Shown here in pieces: positions 1-8,098 of a DNA stretch of 23,741 bases (positions within the stretch are counted from its first letter, which is position 1; each line of letters opens with the position of its first letter). Location of the stretch: contig DPJB01000043.1 in NCBI GenBank assembly GCA_003543245.1, positions 1-23,741 of the forward strand, given 5' to 3'. The notes beneath the pieces were generated by a model. The model was not told the origin of the DNA, searched no databases, and was given only the letters and a program-made list of their open reading frames with translations. The translations under genes and the position numbers were made by a program. Source of the DNA: Moraxellaceae bacterium (GTDB lineage Bacteria > Pseudomonadota > Gammaproteobacteria > Pseudomonadales > Moraxellaceae).

Positions 1-2
1 GC

Positions 3-2003
3 AAGGGCGTGCTGTTCAAGAAGTTTGCCGGCGTTGATGTATTCGACATTGAAATCAACGAAAAAGATCCTGAAAAGCTCGTTGAAATCATCGCTTCGCT
101 GGAACCAACATTCGGCGGCATCAATCTCGAAGACATCAAGGCACCCGAGTGCTTCTATATCGAGAAAAAGCTGCGCGAGCGCATGAAGATTCCGGTCTTC
201 CATGACGACCAGCACGGCACATCCATCATTGTGGGCTCCGGTCTCCTCAATGCACTGAAAATCGTCAACAAGAAAATTGAAGACATCAAGATTGTCTGTT
301 CTGGTGCTGGCGCTGCCGCCATCACCTGTCTGGACATCCTGGTATCACTCGGCGCAAAAAAGGAAAACATCCTTGTTGCCGACTCCAAGGGTATTTGCTT
401 CGAAGGTCGTCCGGGCATGGACGAAAGCAAGGCCAAGTATGCGCAGAACACCACGGCTCGTGTACTCGCCGACGCACTGCCTGGCGCAGACATGTTTCTT
501 GGTCTGTCCACTGCAGGTGTACTGAAACCGGAAATGATCAAGGACATGGCACGTGATCCGATCATCTTCGCACTGGCAAATCCGACACCGGAAATCATGC
601 CGGAGCTGGCAAAAGAAGCACGCCCGGATGCCATCATTGCCACCGGCCGCTCTGATTACCCGAACCAGGTAAACAACGCGCTGTGCTTCCCGTACATCTT
701 CCGCGGCGCACTGGATGTCGGTGCGACCACGGTGAACGAGGCGATGAAGCTGGCCTGCGTATACGCCATTGCCAAACTTGCCCACGTTGAACAGTCCGAA
801 GCTACCAGCAGCTATGGCAGTGACAGCAGCCAGTCTTTCGGTCGTGAATACCTGATCCCGAAGCCACTCGATCCGCGCCTGATTCTGGAAATTGCACCCG
901 CTGTTGCCAAGGCAGCAATGGATTCCGGTATTGCTGCCCGTCCGATCCAGGACTTTGATGCCTATCGCCAGAAGCTCACCGAATTCGTATACAACTCTGC
1001 CTTCATCATGAAGCCGGTGTTTGCAAAGGCCAAGGCTGAGCCAAAGCGGATTGTGTACGCTGAAGGTGAAGACGAGCGCGTTCTGCGTGCAGTGCAGGTT
1101 GTGGTCGACGAAGGCCTGGCCAAACCAATCCTGATCGGCCGTCCCGCCGTCATCGAAAAGCGCATCGAGAAGCTTGGCCTGCGCATTCGTGCCGGCAATG
1201 ACTTCCAGCTGATCAACCAGGATGAAGACCCGCGCTTCAAGGAATACTGGACCTACTATCACAAGCTGATGGAACGCCGTGGCGTTTCACCTGAGCTGGC
1301 ACAGAAAGAAGTACGTCGTCGTGCCACACTGATTGGCTCGCTGCTGGTTCATTTTGGCGAAGCGGACGGCATGATCTGCGGCACGTTTGCCAATTACGAC
1401 CTGCATCTGCGCTACATCAACCGCATCATTCCGAAAAAGGCTGGCGTGACCAATTTCGCAGCCATGAACCTGTTGATGAGTGAAAACCGCACATTGTTCA
1501 TCTGTGACACGTATGTGAATCCGGACCCGACCGCGGAACAGATTGCAGAAATGACACTGCTGGCTGCCGAAGAAGTGAAGAACTTTGGCCTGACACCAAA
1601 GGTTGCCCTGCTCTCTCACTCCAGCTTTGGCAGTGAAAACACAGACAGCGCCCGCAAGATGCGCAAGGCCTGGGAGCTGCTTCAGGTCATGGCACCGGAG
1701 CTGGAAGTGGAAGGTGAAATGCACGGTGATGCCGCGCTGGATGAAGCCATCCGCAGCCAGGCGTTCCCAAACAGCCGTCTCAAGGGAGCCGCCAATCTGC
1801 TCATCATGCCGACACTGGATGCCGCCAACATCGCATTCAATCTGCTGAAAGTGGTATCGAGCAATGGCGTGACCGTGGGCCCGATCCTGCTGGGTGCCAG
1901 CAAACCGGTGCACATCCTTACACCATCCGCCACCGTACGTCGCATTATCAACATGACGGCACTGACCGTGGCTGAAGTCTCTTCGATGGCAGCAGCACGG
2001 TAA
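3..2003 (+). CDS. maeB: NADP-dependent malic enzyme with phosphotransacetylase-like domain (5' partial)
   Basis: Cytosolic enzyme that oxidatively decarboxylates malate to pyruvate, giving NADPH. The reading frame is open to the left edge, so the first ~95 residues of a normally ~760-residue protein lie outside the window; the GTG at 9 is internal, not a start. Visible in the malic domain are EDIKAPECF and FHDDQHGTS, which form the metal/substrate site, then a Rossmann glycine motif GAGAAA in the NAD(P) domain. From about residue 335 of the visible part the protein becomes a phosphotransacetylase-like domain (RIVYAEGEDERVLRA, later LLIMPTLDAANI). In this family that domain is regulatory and binds acetyl-CoA rather than being catalytic. 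The gene is followed 17 bp later by a strong hairpin terminator and faces a convergent gene. Identity is very secure; NADP preference is inferred from the fused architecture. Confidence 0.96.
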   Translation, partial: KGVLFKKFAGVDVFDIEINEKDPEKLVEIIASLEPTFGGINLEDIKAPECFYIEKKLRERMKIPVFHDDQHGTSIIVGSGLLNALKIVNKKIEDIKIVCSGAGAAAITCLDILVSLGAKKENILVADSKGICFEGRPGMDESKAKYAQNTTARVLADALPGADMFLGLSTAGVLKPEMIKDMARDPIIFALANPTPEIMPELAKEARPDAIIATGRSDYPNQVNNALCFPYIFRGALDVGATTVNEAMKLACVYAIAKLAHVEQSEATSSYGSDSSQSFGREYLIPKPLDPRLILEIAPAVAKAAMDSGIAARPIQDFDAYRQKLTEFVYNSAFIMKPVFAKAKAEPKRIVYAEGEDERVLRAVQVVVDEGLAKPILIGRPAVIEKRIEKLGLRIRAGNDFQLINQDEDPRFKEYWTYYHKLMERRGVSPELAQKEVRRRATLIGSLLVHFGEADGMICGTFANYDLHLRYINRIIPKKAGVTNFAAMNLLMSENRTLFICDTYVNPDPTAEQIAEMTLLAAEEVKNFGLTPKVALLSHSSFGSENTDSARKMRKAWELLQVMAPELEVEGEMHGDAALDEAIRSQAFPNSRLKGAANLLIMPTLDAANIAFNLLKVVSSNGVTVGPILLGASKPVHILTPSATVRRIINMTALTVAEVSSMAAAR

Positions 2004-2020
2004 TTGCAACGTACCGCATA

Positions 2021-2046
2021 AAAAAGCCGGCTTTCTCCGGCTTTTT
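2021..2046. terminator. Bidirectional intrinsic terminator between maeB and the convergent hydroxylase gene
   Basis: A perfect 10-bp inverted repeat, AAAAAGCCGG / CCGGCTTTTT, flanks a 6-nt loop. Because the stem begins with an A-run and ends with a T-run, it reads as stem plus U-tract on both strands. It lies 17 bp after the maeB stop and 55 bp after the stop of the opposing gene, so it can serve both. Confidence 0.9.
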
Positions 2047-2101
2047 TATTGCGATCCCTGAGCATGGCTCTGCTCAACCCGATTTACAGCAGCTGCACCA
2101 A

Positions 2102-2770
2102 TCAGACTGCTCCCGCCTCAAGTTCAGCGCCGGGCATAGGTAAATCAACACCCTTCGCCTTGTTGATGGCCTCGGTCACACGGTTCTCCTCCAGCCGTTC
2201 GAATGTTTTTGGCAACAACCGACGGGCAAGCGTGTTCAGTGGTTTCTCAACCAGGGATGGCAGCTTTATGCCCAGGGGGTTCGACTCCATGAGGTCCGCA
2301 CTGGAAATGACACGAGTCCCCATCAGGTAATCAAACCACGGCCGCGTCACACACCAGTTGGCATCCTGATTGGAGTTCATGTGGTGATCATAGTGCCATG
2401 GAATGGCCTTGCGCCCCCACTCCGGATCCAGATGGGAGCGACGGTGCACATAAAAATAACGGCCCGCTGCATAATAAGTACCGAGCGTGAAAAATGGCGC
2501 AACGGGAAAAAGCAATGTAGTACCAGCCGTCAGCACCAGCAGCGATTTCACCTCGTTGCGTACACGCCAGTTTTTCAGACCCTCGCTATAACCATCATCC
2601 GCATAGGCGGTAGTACGCACGATCTTGTGATGTGCCCAGTGGCTTTTCATGTTGGTCGGTGTCGGGCTGTAGCGTGGCTGCCCCTTGCGCGGTGTACCGT
2701 GCAGCAGGTACTTGTGGGCATACCATTCAAAGCCGTTGGCAAACACAAGGGCAATGGGAAAACCAAGCAT
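2102..2770 (-). CDS. Fatty acid hydroxylase / sterol desaturase superfamily protein
   Basis: A 222-residue membrane-type di-iron oxygenase candidate. The histidine clusters that ligate iron in this superfamily are all present: HKYLLH (H19, H24), HWAHH (H44, H47, H48), HRRSH (H109, H113) and HYDHH (H126, H129, H130), followed by the typical WFDYLMGTR segment. Hydrophobic stretches at residues 1-13 and about 76-98 suggest membrane association. The family hydroxylates or desaturates lipids (fatty acids, sterols, carotenoids); the substrate here cannot be read from sequence. An AGAAGG ribosome-binding site precedes the ATG. The gene is divergent from an AraC regulator, which makes that regulator its likely controller. 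The length is slightly short for the superfamily, but no histidine box is missing. Family assignment is secure, role unknown. Confidence 0.85.
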   Translation of the reverse strand: MLGFPIALVFANGFEWYAHKYLLHGTPRKGQPRYSPTPTNMKSHWAHHKIVRTTAYADDGYSEGLKNWRVRNEVKSLLVLTAGTTLLFPVAPFFTLGTYYAAGRYFYVHRRSHLDPEWGRKAIPWHYDHHMNSNQDANWCVTRPWFDYLMGTRVISSADLMESNPLGIKLPSLVEKPLNTLARRLLPKTFERLEENRVTEAINKAKGVDLPMPGAELEAGAV

Positions 2771-2831
2771 GGTGAGGGCCTTCTATGTTGTGGCTGACAA
2801 TGCCATGTTGCCTTCACCTGATCATCTGCTC

Positions 2832-2868
2832 TTGACCAGTAACGACGTTGTTTTTGACAATCCACGCC
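2832..2868. promoter_or_regulatory. Candidate AraC-type tandem operator in the hydroxylase/araC intergenic region
   Basis: Two direct copies of TTGACnAnnnACGnC start at 2832 and 2854 (10 of 15 positions identical), a 22-bp period or about two helical turns. That is the geometry AraC-family proteins use for tandem half-sites. The repeat sits in the middle of the 154-bp divergent region. I could not identify a convincing -10 for either gene, so orientation and regulated promoter are open. Confidence 0.25.
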
Positions 2869-2924
2869 AAAATGATGGACTCTCATGTGACACCCACCCT
2901 GATCCGGACTGTCGGGAATAACAC

Positions 2925-3914
2925 ATGTTTGGCGGTTTGTACGTAAGTGGTGCCCTGACCGGGCTACTGCAGGAGTTCCTGGACAGTGAAAAGCTGGAGG
3001 CCCCCGAGTGCCGGGCCAGGCTCGCCAACTGGCCAGCGGACAGCCGTATGCCGCTGTCAGAGTGGATCACGCTGCTTGATCTGGTGGCGGCTGCTGACTC
3101 ACGCCCTGCTCTGGGCCTCGCCATTGGCTCTCGCGTCCAGCCCCGGCATGCTGGCGTCATGGGCTATCTGGGGCTGTCATGCGACACCGTGGGTGAGGCC
3201 CTGCTGCGCTTTGAGCGCTATCACCGCCTGGTATATGACGGTAACCCGATCCAGATCGATATCTCCCCCGAGGGCGTCAGCATCAGCTGGGGCATCGTGC
3301 ATGGCCGGCCCGGCCAACTGGCGGATGAAACCGCCATTGCTGCATTTGCCACCATCACCCGCATGTTGATGGATCATCCGGCAGCGGCCAGCAAAGTCGA
3401 GTTTGTGAATGCGCTACCGAATGACCTGAGGCCTTATGAGGACTTTTTTCATTGCCCGGTGAGTTTTGGGCATGCCCGCACAACAGTGACCTTTTCCTCA
3501 GACTATCTGGGCATGCCGATTCGCTATCGCGACCCTTCACTCAGGGCACTGCTTGAGCAGCAAGCCGATGCGCTATTACGCACGCTGCCAGTAAATGATG
3601 ATTTTGAAAGTGCGCTGAAACAGGCCCTGGTCAAAAGCCTGCACAATGGAGAGCCCACACTGGAAGTGGTAGCCAACAGCCTGCATATTTCTTCGCGAAC
3701 CTTGCAGCGGCGTCTCGCAGACCGTGACATTCAGTTTCATGGTTTGCTTGAGGCAACACGACTGGCGTTGGCACGGGAGTATCTGGGCAACCCGAATCTT
3801 TCACTTACGGAAATTGCATTACTGCTCGGCTATTCCGAGCAGAGTGCATTCAATCGTGCGTTCAAGCGATGGACCGGACAAACCCCTCGGCAGGCAAGAA
3901 CTCACACCGCGTGA
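2925..3914 (+). CDS. AraC-family transcriptional regulator (arabinose-binding-domain type)
   Basis: A 329-residue regulator. Residues ~15-210 form the long N-terminal sensor region found in the 'arabinose-binding' AraC subgroup (for example RHAGVMGYLGLSCDTVGEAL and the following FERYHRLVYDG). Residues ~240-326 form the double helix-turn-helix: VVANSLHISSRTLQRRLAD, then IALLLGYSEQSAFNRAFKRW and the TGQTPRQAR closing motif. The start follows GGGAA at a 6-nt spacing. It is divergent from the hydroxylase gene, and its TGA touches, with no gap, the stop of the last gene of the large minus-strand operon. It most likely regulates the hydroxylase gene; control of the operon is possible but unsupported by promoter position. 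The ligand is unknown. Confidence 0.92.
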   Translation: MFGGLYVSGALTGLLQEFLDSEKLEAPECRARLANWPADSRMPLSEWITLLDLVAAADSRPALGLAIGSRVQPRHAGVMGYLGLSCDTVGEALLRFERYHRLVYDGNPIQIDISPEGVSISWGIVHGRPGQLADETAIAAFATITRMLMDHPAAASKVEFVNALPNDLRPYEDFFHCPVSFGHARTTVTFSSDYLGMPIRYRDPSLRALLEQQADALLRTLPVNDDFESALKQALVKSLHNGEPTLEVVANSLHISSRTLQRRLADRDIQFHGLLEATRLALAREYLGNPNLSLTEIALLLGYSEQSAFNRAFKRWTGQTPRQARTHTA

Positions 3915-4934
3915 TCACCAGCCCGAAAGGGATTCCGTGGTGCAGGAAAGCTCACGCCACAGGGTAAGAAGTTCAATGGCACGCTCCGAGCTTCCACCAA
4001 TCACAGGATGCAGGCGACAAGCCAGCGTACGGCGTCCGTTACACAACACGGTACTGACTGCAACCGGATAAGCAGGACTTCCGGGTGCCGAACACGTCAA
4101 TGCATCAAGAAAAGGGACATTCCACTCGCCCAGATTGGAGTATGAACCGGTATGGCGGCCTGCCGGAGCCTGCACAAGGCGATACAGAATATTGATGCCG
4201 AACTGCCCGATGTAACGGCCGATTGTCAGGGCAATCCACTGCCGCCAATGCTCATGACGGGCAAAACGCGCTGAAATCTGCTCTTTCAGGGAACCCGGTG
4301 CTGTCTTGCCCGAGACGCGGACCATGAGTCCGCTGCAATGATTCATGACAGGGTCACCACAATCGACTGCGCCACGAAGATTTACTGGGAACACCCAGGA
4401 CATGACGCTTTTCGCATCAGCAAGCGTGGTGCGTACGGCACGATCTGCCGTCCACAAGAGCCAGATGGTGGAACTCACACCTGCCGCCCGAGCCGCAGAC
4501 TCCACCTGCAGGGTCTGCTCTGGTGTCAGCACCAGACTGACGGGCACATGACTTTGACTGTACTTCCGGCTGGCATCCAGATGATTCCAGTCAATTGCTG
4601 TGGCAGGCACATCAAGGGGACGGCGCGTTCGCCAAAGCTCACGCCAGTCAGGCTGCTTCATGCTGCGGGAGGATGGCAGGGGGCCGCAGTCATGGCCGCG
4701 CTCACGCAACAGCACGGACAGTCCACCAAGACCATCACCAAAGCGATGCGACCGCCGGTGCCAGTTCGGCACCGGCTCACCATTCTCGTAAAAACCGAAC
4801 CACATGTTGTCATCAACACCATGACGCCGGCGCGCCTCATACCACATCCCAACATAGTCCGTGCCGGCGAACGGCTTTTCGTTCAGGCGCTTACTGATGG
4901 AGGTACTGATGCCTCTGCCAACTGACGCATTCAT
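3915..4934 (-). CDS. Short condensation/wax-synthase-like (CAT-fold) acyltransferase
   Basis: A 339-residue protein with hallmarks of the CoA-dependent acyltransferase superfamily (chloramphenicol acetyltransferase, NRPS condensation, WS/DGAT). HRFGDG at residues 63-68 matches the catalytic HxxxDG motif. A mid-protein FPVNLRGA followed by MNHCSGLMVRV resembles the PV-x-R/GN segment, and SYSNLGEW resembles the late SN-x-G motif. It is shorter than the usual ~450 residues, mainly before the catalytic motif (63 instead of ~130 residues). Its ATG overlaps the TGA of the RND permease (ATGA, 4 bp), and AGGGA lies just upstream, so it is translationally coupled to the pump. It would be expected to form an ester or amide on a cytosolic or membrane-proximal substrate. 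The superfamily call rests on motifs only; the specific substrate is unknown. Confidence 0.6.
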   Translation of the reverse strand: MNASVGRGISTSISKRLNEKPFAGTDYVGMWYEARRRHGVDDNMWFGFYENGEPVPNWHRRSHRFGDGLGGLSVLLRERGHDCGPLPSSRSMKQPDWRELWRTRRPLDVPATAIDWNHLDASRKYSQSHVPVSLVLTPEQTLQVESAARAAGVSSTIWLLWTADRAVRTTLADAKSVMSWVFPVNLRGAVDCGDPVMNHCSGLMVRVSGKTAPGSLKEQISARFARHEHWRQWIALTIGRYIGQFGINILYRLVQAPAGRHTGSYSNLGEWNVPFLDALTCSAPGSPAYPVAVSTVLCNGRRTLACRLHPVIGGSSERAIELLTLWRELSCTTESLSGW

Positions 4935-7900
4935 TGCAGTCCCTGCTCAATCGAGGCCGGCTTGTCGGATGCCGGCTCTGGTGCCTTGCCATGCCGCCAC
5001 TGCACCAGACGACGGGGCAGCTCTGCCTTGAGATCTTCAAGGCAAGTATAGACAACCGGCACCACAATCAAGGTAAGCAATGTTGATGTAATCAATCCAC
5101 CGATGAGCGCATGGGCCATCGGCGCACGCTGCTCTGCCCCCTCACCCAGTCCCAGGGCCAGGGGAATCATGCCGGCCACCATGGCTGCCGTGGTCATGAG
5201 AATCGGACGCAGGCGCGTCCTGCCGGCCAAGCGGATGGCTTCATCACGGGCATGCCCCTGGGAGACCGCATCCTGAATGAAGTCCACCAGCAGAATGGCA
5301 TTCTTGGTGACCAGCCCCATAAGCATGACGATGCCGATCAGCGAGAAAATATTCAGGGTGCTACCGCAAACAAACAACCCGACGAACACACCAACAAGGG
5401 ACAGTGGCAGTGATGTCATGATGGTCAACGGATGCAGGAAACTGTTGAACTGGGTCCCCAGCAACATGTAAATGAACAGGGCACCAAGAACAAGTGCCGT
5501 CACTGCATGCCCCACCGACTCCTTCATGTCGTTATTGGCACCCTGCGTCACAAAGCGATAGCCGACCGGCAGTTTCATGCCAGCAGCCACAGCCTCGATA
5601 TCAGCCCCCACATCACCGGCCGGCCGGCCGGCCACGTTGCCGGAGAAAAGCACTTCACGATAAAGATTGCGGCGATTGATCTGCGCCGTACCGTTGACAT
5701 CCGCAACCCGGGAAACCTGTCCCAGAGAAATCATTTCGGGCTGACCATTAACCGGATTGATGATGCTGCTGACAATCGGCAAGGCCGAGAGGTCAGCTGC
5801 GCTTTCACGCAAGCCTGCCGGCAACTGCACCCGTACATCATAATTCTCGCCGTCGGCGGCCTGCCAGGTAGTCACCGCCTCACCCGCCAGCAGGGGGCGC
5901 AAGGCACTACCTATCTGTCCGATCGAAACACCCAGATCTGCCGCCCGCTCACGATCAACCTGAAGTGCCAGCGTGGGACGACTGTCCTTGAGCGAGCTTT
6001 CCAGATCAATCAGGCCGGGAACCGAACCGACCTTCTGCTCAAACTCAGTCGCCAGCCGTTGCAGCTCACGCAAATCCTTGCCCTGCAAGGACACCTGGAT
6101 CGGCTTGAGGCTACCAATCGATTCTCTTGCTGCAGCAACCGACGTTACCTCAATGCCGGCCACCTCCTGCAAACGGTCGCGCAAGGCCTGCACCAGCTCT
6201 TTCTGTGACATCGGGCGCTCATTGCGCGGCTTCAGCAGCACGCGCATCGACACACGATGCTTGCCGACATCCATACCAGCATTCAGCGTGGCATAAACAT
6301 CGACCACTCCGGGAAAACTGCGCACGATACCGGTGACCTGACGCGTTTTTTCCTCTGAGTAGGCCAGGGTGGATCCTACTGGCGTCGATATCTTGATCCC
6401 TATTTCGCTCAGATCCGGCTCTGGTACAAACTCCGTGCCCACGCCGCGGGAAACGATGATGGCCAGCAGTAATGACAGCACGGCAATACCGATTGTCTGA
6501 CCACGATGTGCCAGCGCCCAGGTAATGACCTTGTCATACTTGTCTGCCAGACCGGTTAGCCACGCATCAAACTTTTGCAGCAGTCGGTCAATACGTCCGT
6601 TACCCTTGCGACCATGCGCATCCGGATCATGCCAGCGGCTTGACAGCATCGGGTCCAGTGTAAAACTGATCAGCATTGAGAGCAGGACAGCGCACGAGAC
6701 CGCAATACCAAACTGATAAAAGAAGCGGCCAATAATTCCGCCCATGAAAGCAACCGGCAGAAAGACCGCAACAATGGTGAGTGTGGTGGCAAGCACCGCA
6801 AGCCCGATTTCCTTTGTACCATCGAGTGCCGCCTGTTCGTGCGACTTGCCCATCGCCGCATGACGCACAATGTTCTCTCGAACGACAATTGCGTCATCGA
6901 TCAGCAAGCCGATGCAGAGCGACAAGGCCATCAGGGTCATCATGTTGAGCGTAAGCCCGAACAGATGCAGGCAGAAAACGGTACCCAGCAGGGCAATCGG
7001 CAACGTCAGGCCGGTAATGACCGTGGATCGCCACGAGCCGAGAAACAGAAAGACAATCACGATGGCCAGGAAAGCACCTTCGATCAGTGTTTTCTGCACG
7101 TCGTGCAATGAAGACCGGATGGAGCGGGAAGTGTCCGCCACCTGGATAAGCTCAACGCCCTCCGGCAACATGTCCTGCAGGGTAGGTACTTGCGACTTGA
7201 GGGCATCCACCACCGCAATCGTGTTGGCACCGGACATCTTGACGACATCAACGCTGATCGCGCGCTGGCCATTCAGCAGGGCCAGAGACTGTGCCTCCTG
7301 CTCACCATCCACCAGACGGGCAACCTGATCCAGCGTAATGGCGGTCTGGCCCCGCACCGATACGACCATCGAACGGAAGTCCTCAGGGTCGGTCATGCGT
7401 CCGGTAATCTGGACGACACGCTCCTGGGCTCCCATTGCGACAGATCCTGCAGGCAGTTCGGCATTGTCACGACGCAGTGCACCCATGATCTGGTCAACAC
7501 CAACCCCTAGTGCCTCCATGCGCTCGGGCAACAACTCCACCCGTATCTCACGAGGGACTGCACCCACAACATCCACACGCCCCACACCGGGAATATTCTG
7601 CAACCGGCGCACAACCTGCTGCTGAACGACGGCACTCAGTTCACGGGATGTCAGCGCATCCGAACGGAACGCCAGGGAAAACACGGGGGATTCATCTGGG
7701 CGATAGCGCTCGATCAGCGGCTCTCGCACCTCGTCACGAAAGCGCGTCTTGATCGCGGCAACCTTGTCGCGGACATCCTGCACGGCAACGCCGATGGGAA
7801 TGCCAAGATCGAACTCAACAGCGATGCGTGAGCGCCCCTCAAAAGAGGTCGAAATCAGGCGTTTGACACCTGGCACTGTATTGATCGCTTCTTCAATGCG

Positions 7901-8095
7901 GCGAGTAACGTCATTCTCCACCACTTCCGGCGAAGCGCCGGGATAGTCCGTGGTGACAATGACATACGGAAACTCGATATCAGGATATTCTTCGACGCTG
8001 AGTGCACGCCACGAGAAAAGTCCAAGCACCATGAATGCCAGCATCATCATGATGGCAAAGACTGGGTGACGAATGCAGAGCCGGGTCAGGCCCAT
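4931..8095 (-). CDS. RND efflux transporter permease (HAE1/AcrB-like)
   Basis: An inner-membrane, proton-driven drug or hydrophobe exporter of 1054 residues, the normal length for the family. The N-terminus (residues 1-40, hydrophobic helix then EEYPDIEFP) is typical of TM1. The proton-relay aspartates are present in TM4 (D400, D401 in GLLIDDAIVV), and the partner lysine in TM10 is K931 (LMGLVTKNAILLVDF). Two large periplasmic loops, residues ~35-330 and ~555-865, include GVGTEFVPEPDLSEI. An ideal AAGGAGGG ribosome-binding site lies within the end of the adaptor gene, which stops 3 bp upstream. No outer-membrane TolC-type channel is encoded here, so a chromosomal one must be shared. Co-transcription with acyltransferase and GH3 genes suggests export of an endogenous conjugate rather than, or besides, drugs; that is inference. 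Confidence 0.96.
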   Translation of the reverse strand: MGLTRLCIRHPVFAIMMMLAFMVLGLFSWRALSVEEYPDIEFPYVIVTTDYPGASPEVVENDVTRRIEEAINTVPGVKRLISTSFEGRSRIAVEFDLGIPIGVAVQDVRDKVAAIKTRFRDEVREPLIERYRPDESPVFSLAFRSDALTSRELSAVVQQQVVRRLQNIPGVGRVDVVGAVPREIRVELLPERMEALGVGVDQIMGALRRDNAELPAGSVAMGAQERVVQITGRMTDPEDFRSMVVSVRGQTAITLDQVARLVDGEQEAQSLALLNGQRAISVDVVKMSGANTIAVVDALKSQVPTLQDMLPEGVELIQVADTSRSIRSSLHDVQKTLIEGAFLAIVIVFLFLGSWRSTVITGLTLPIALLGTVFCLHLFGLTLNMMTLMALSLCIGLLIDDAIVVRENIVRHAAMGKSHEQAALDGTKEIGLAVLATTLTIVAVFLPVAFMGGIIGRFFYQFGIAVSCAVLLSMLISFTLDPMLSSRWHDPDAHGRKGNGRIDRLLQKFDAWLTGLADKYDKVITWALAHRGQTIGIAVLSLLLAIIVSRGVGTEFVPEPDLSEIGIKISTPVGSTLAYSEEKTRQVTGIVRSFPGVVDVYATLNAGMDVGKHRVSMRVLLKPRNERPMSQKELVQALRDRLQEVAGIEVTSVAAARESIGSLKPIQVSLQGKDLRELQRLATEFEQKVGSVPGLIDLESSLKDSRPTLALQVDRERAADLGVSIGQIGSALRPLLAGEAVTTWQAADGENYDVRVQLPAGLRESAADLSALPIVSSIINPVNGQPEMISLGQVSRVADVNGTAQINRRNLYREVLFSGNVAGRPAGDVGADIEAVAAGMKLPVGYRFVTQGANNDMKESVGHAVTALVLGALFIYMLLGTQFNSFLHPLTIMTSLPLSLVGVFVGLFVCGSTLNIFSLIGIVMLMGLVTKNAILLVDFIQDAVSQGHARDEAIRLAGRTRLRPILMTTAAMVAGMIPLALGLGEGAEQRAPMAHALIGGLITSTLLTLIVVPVVYTCLEDLKAELPRRLVQWRHGKAPEPASDKPASIEQGLQ

Positions 8096-8098
8096 GAT

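Noticed and set aside
345..1262. A 305-codon minus-strand open frame opposite maeB
   Set aside because: maeB on the other strand is unmistakable, and this frame gives a Cys/His-rich protein without family features.
5432..6208. A 258-codon plus-strand open frame opposite the RND permease
   Set aside because: It is antisense to highly conserved permease sequence and composed of unlikely residues (many His, Gln, Arg).
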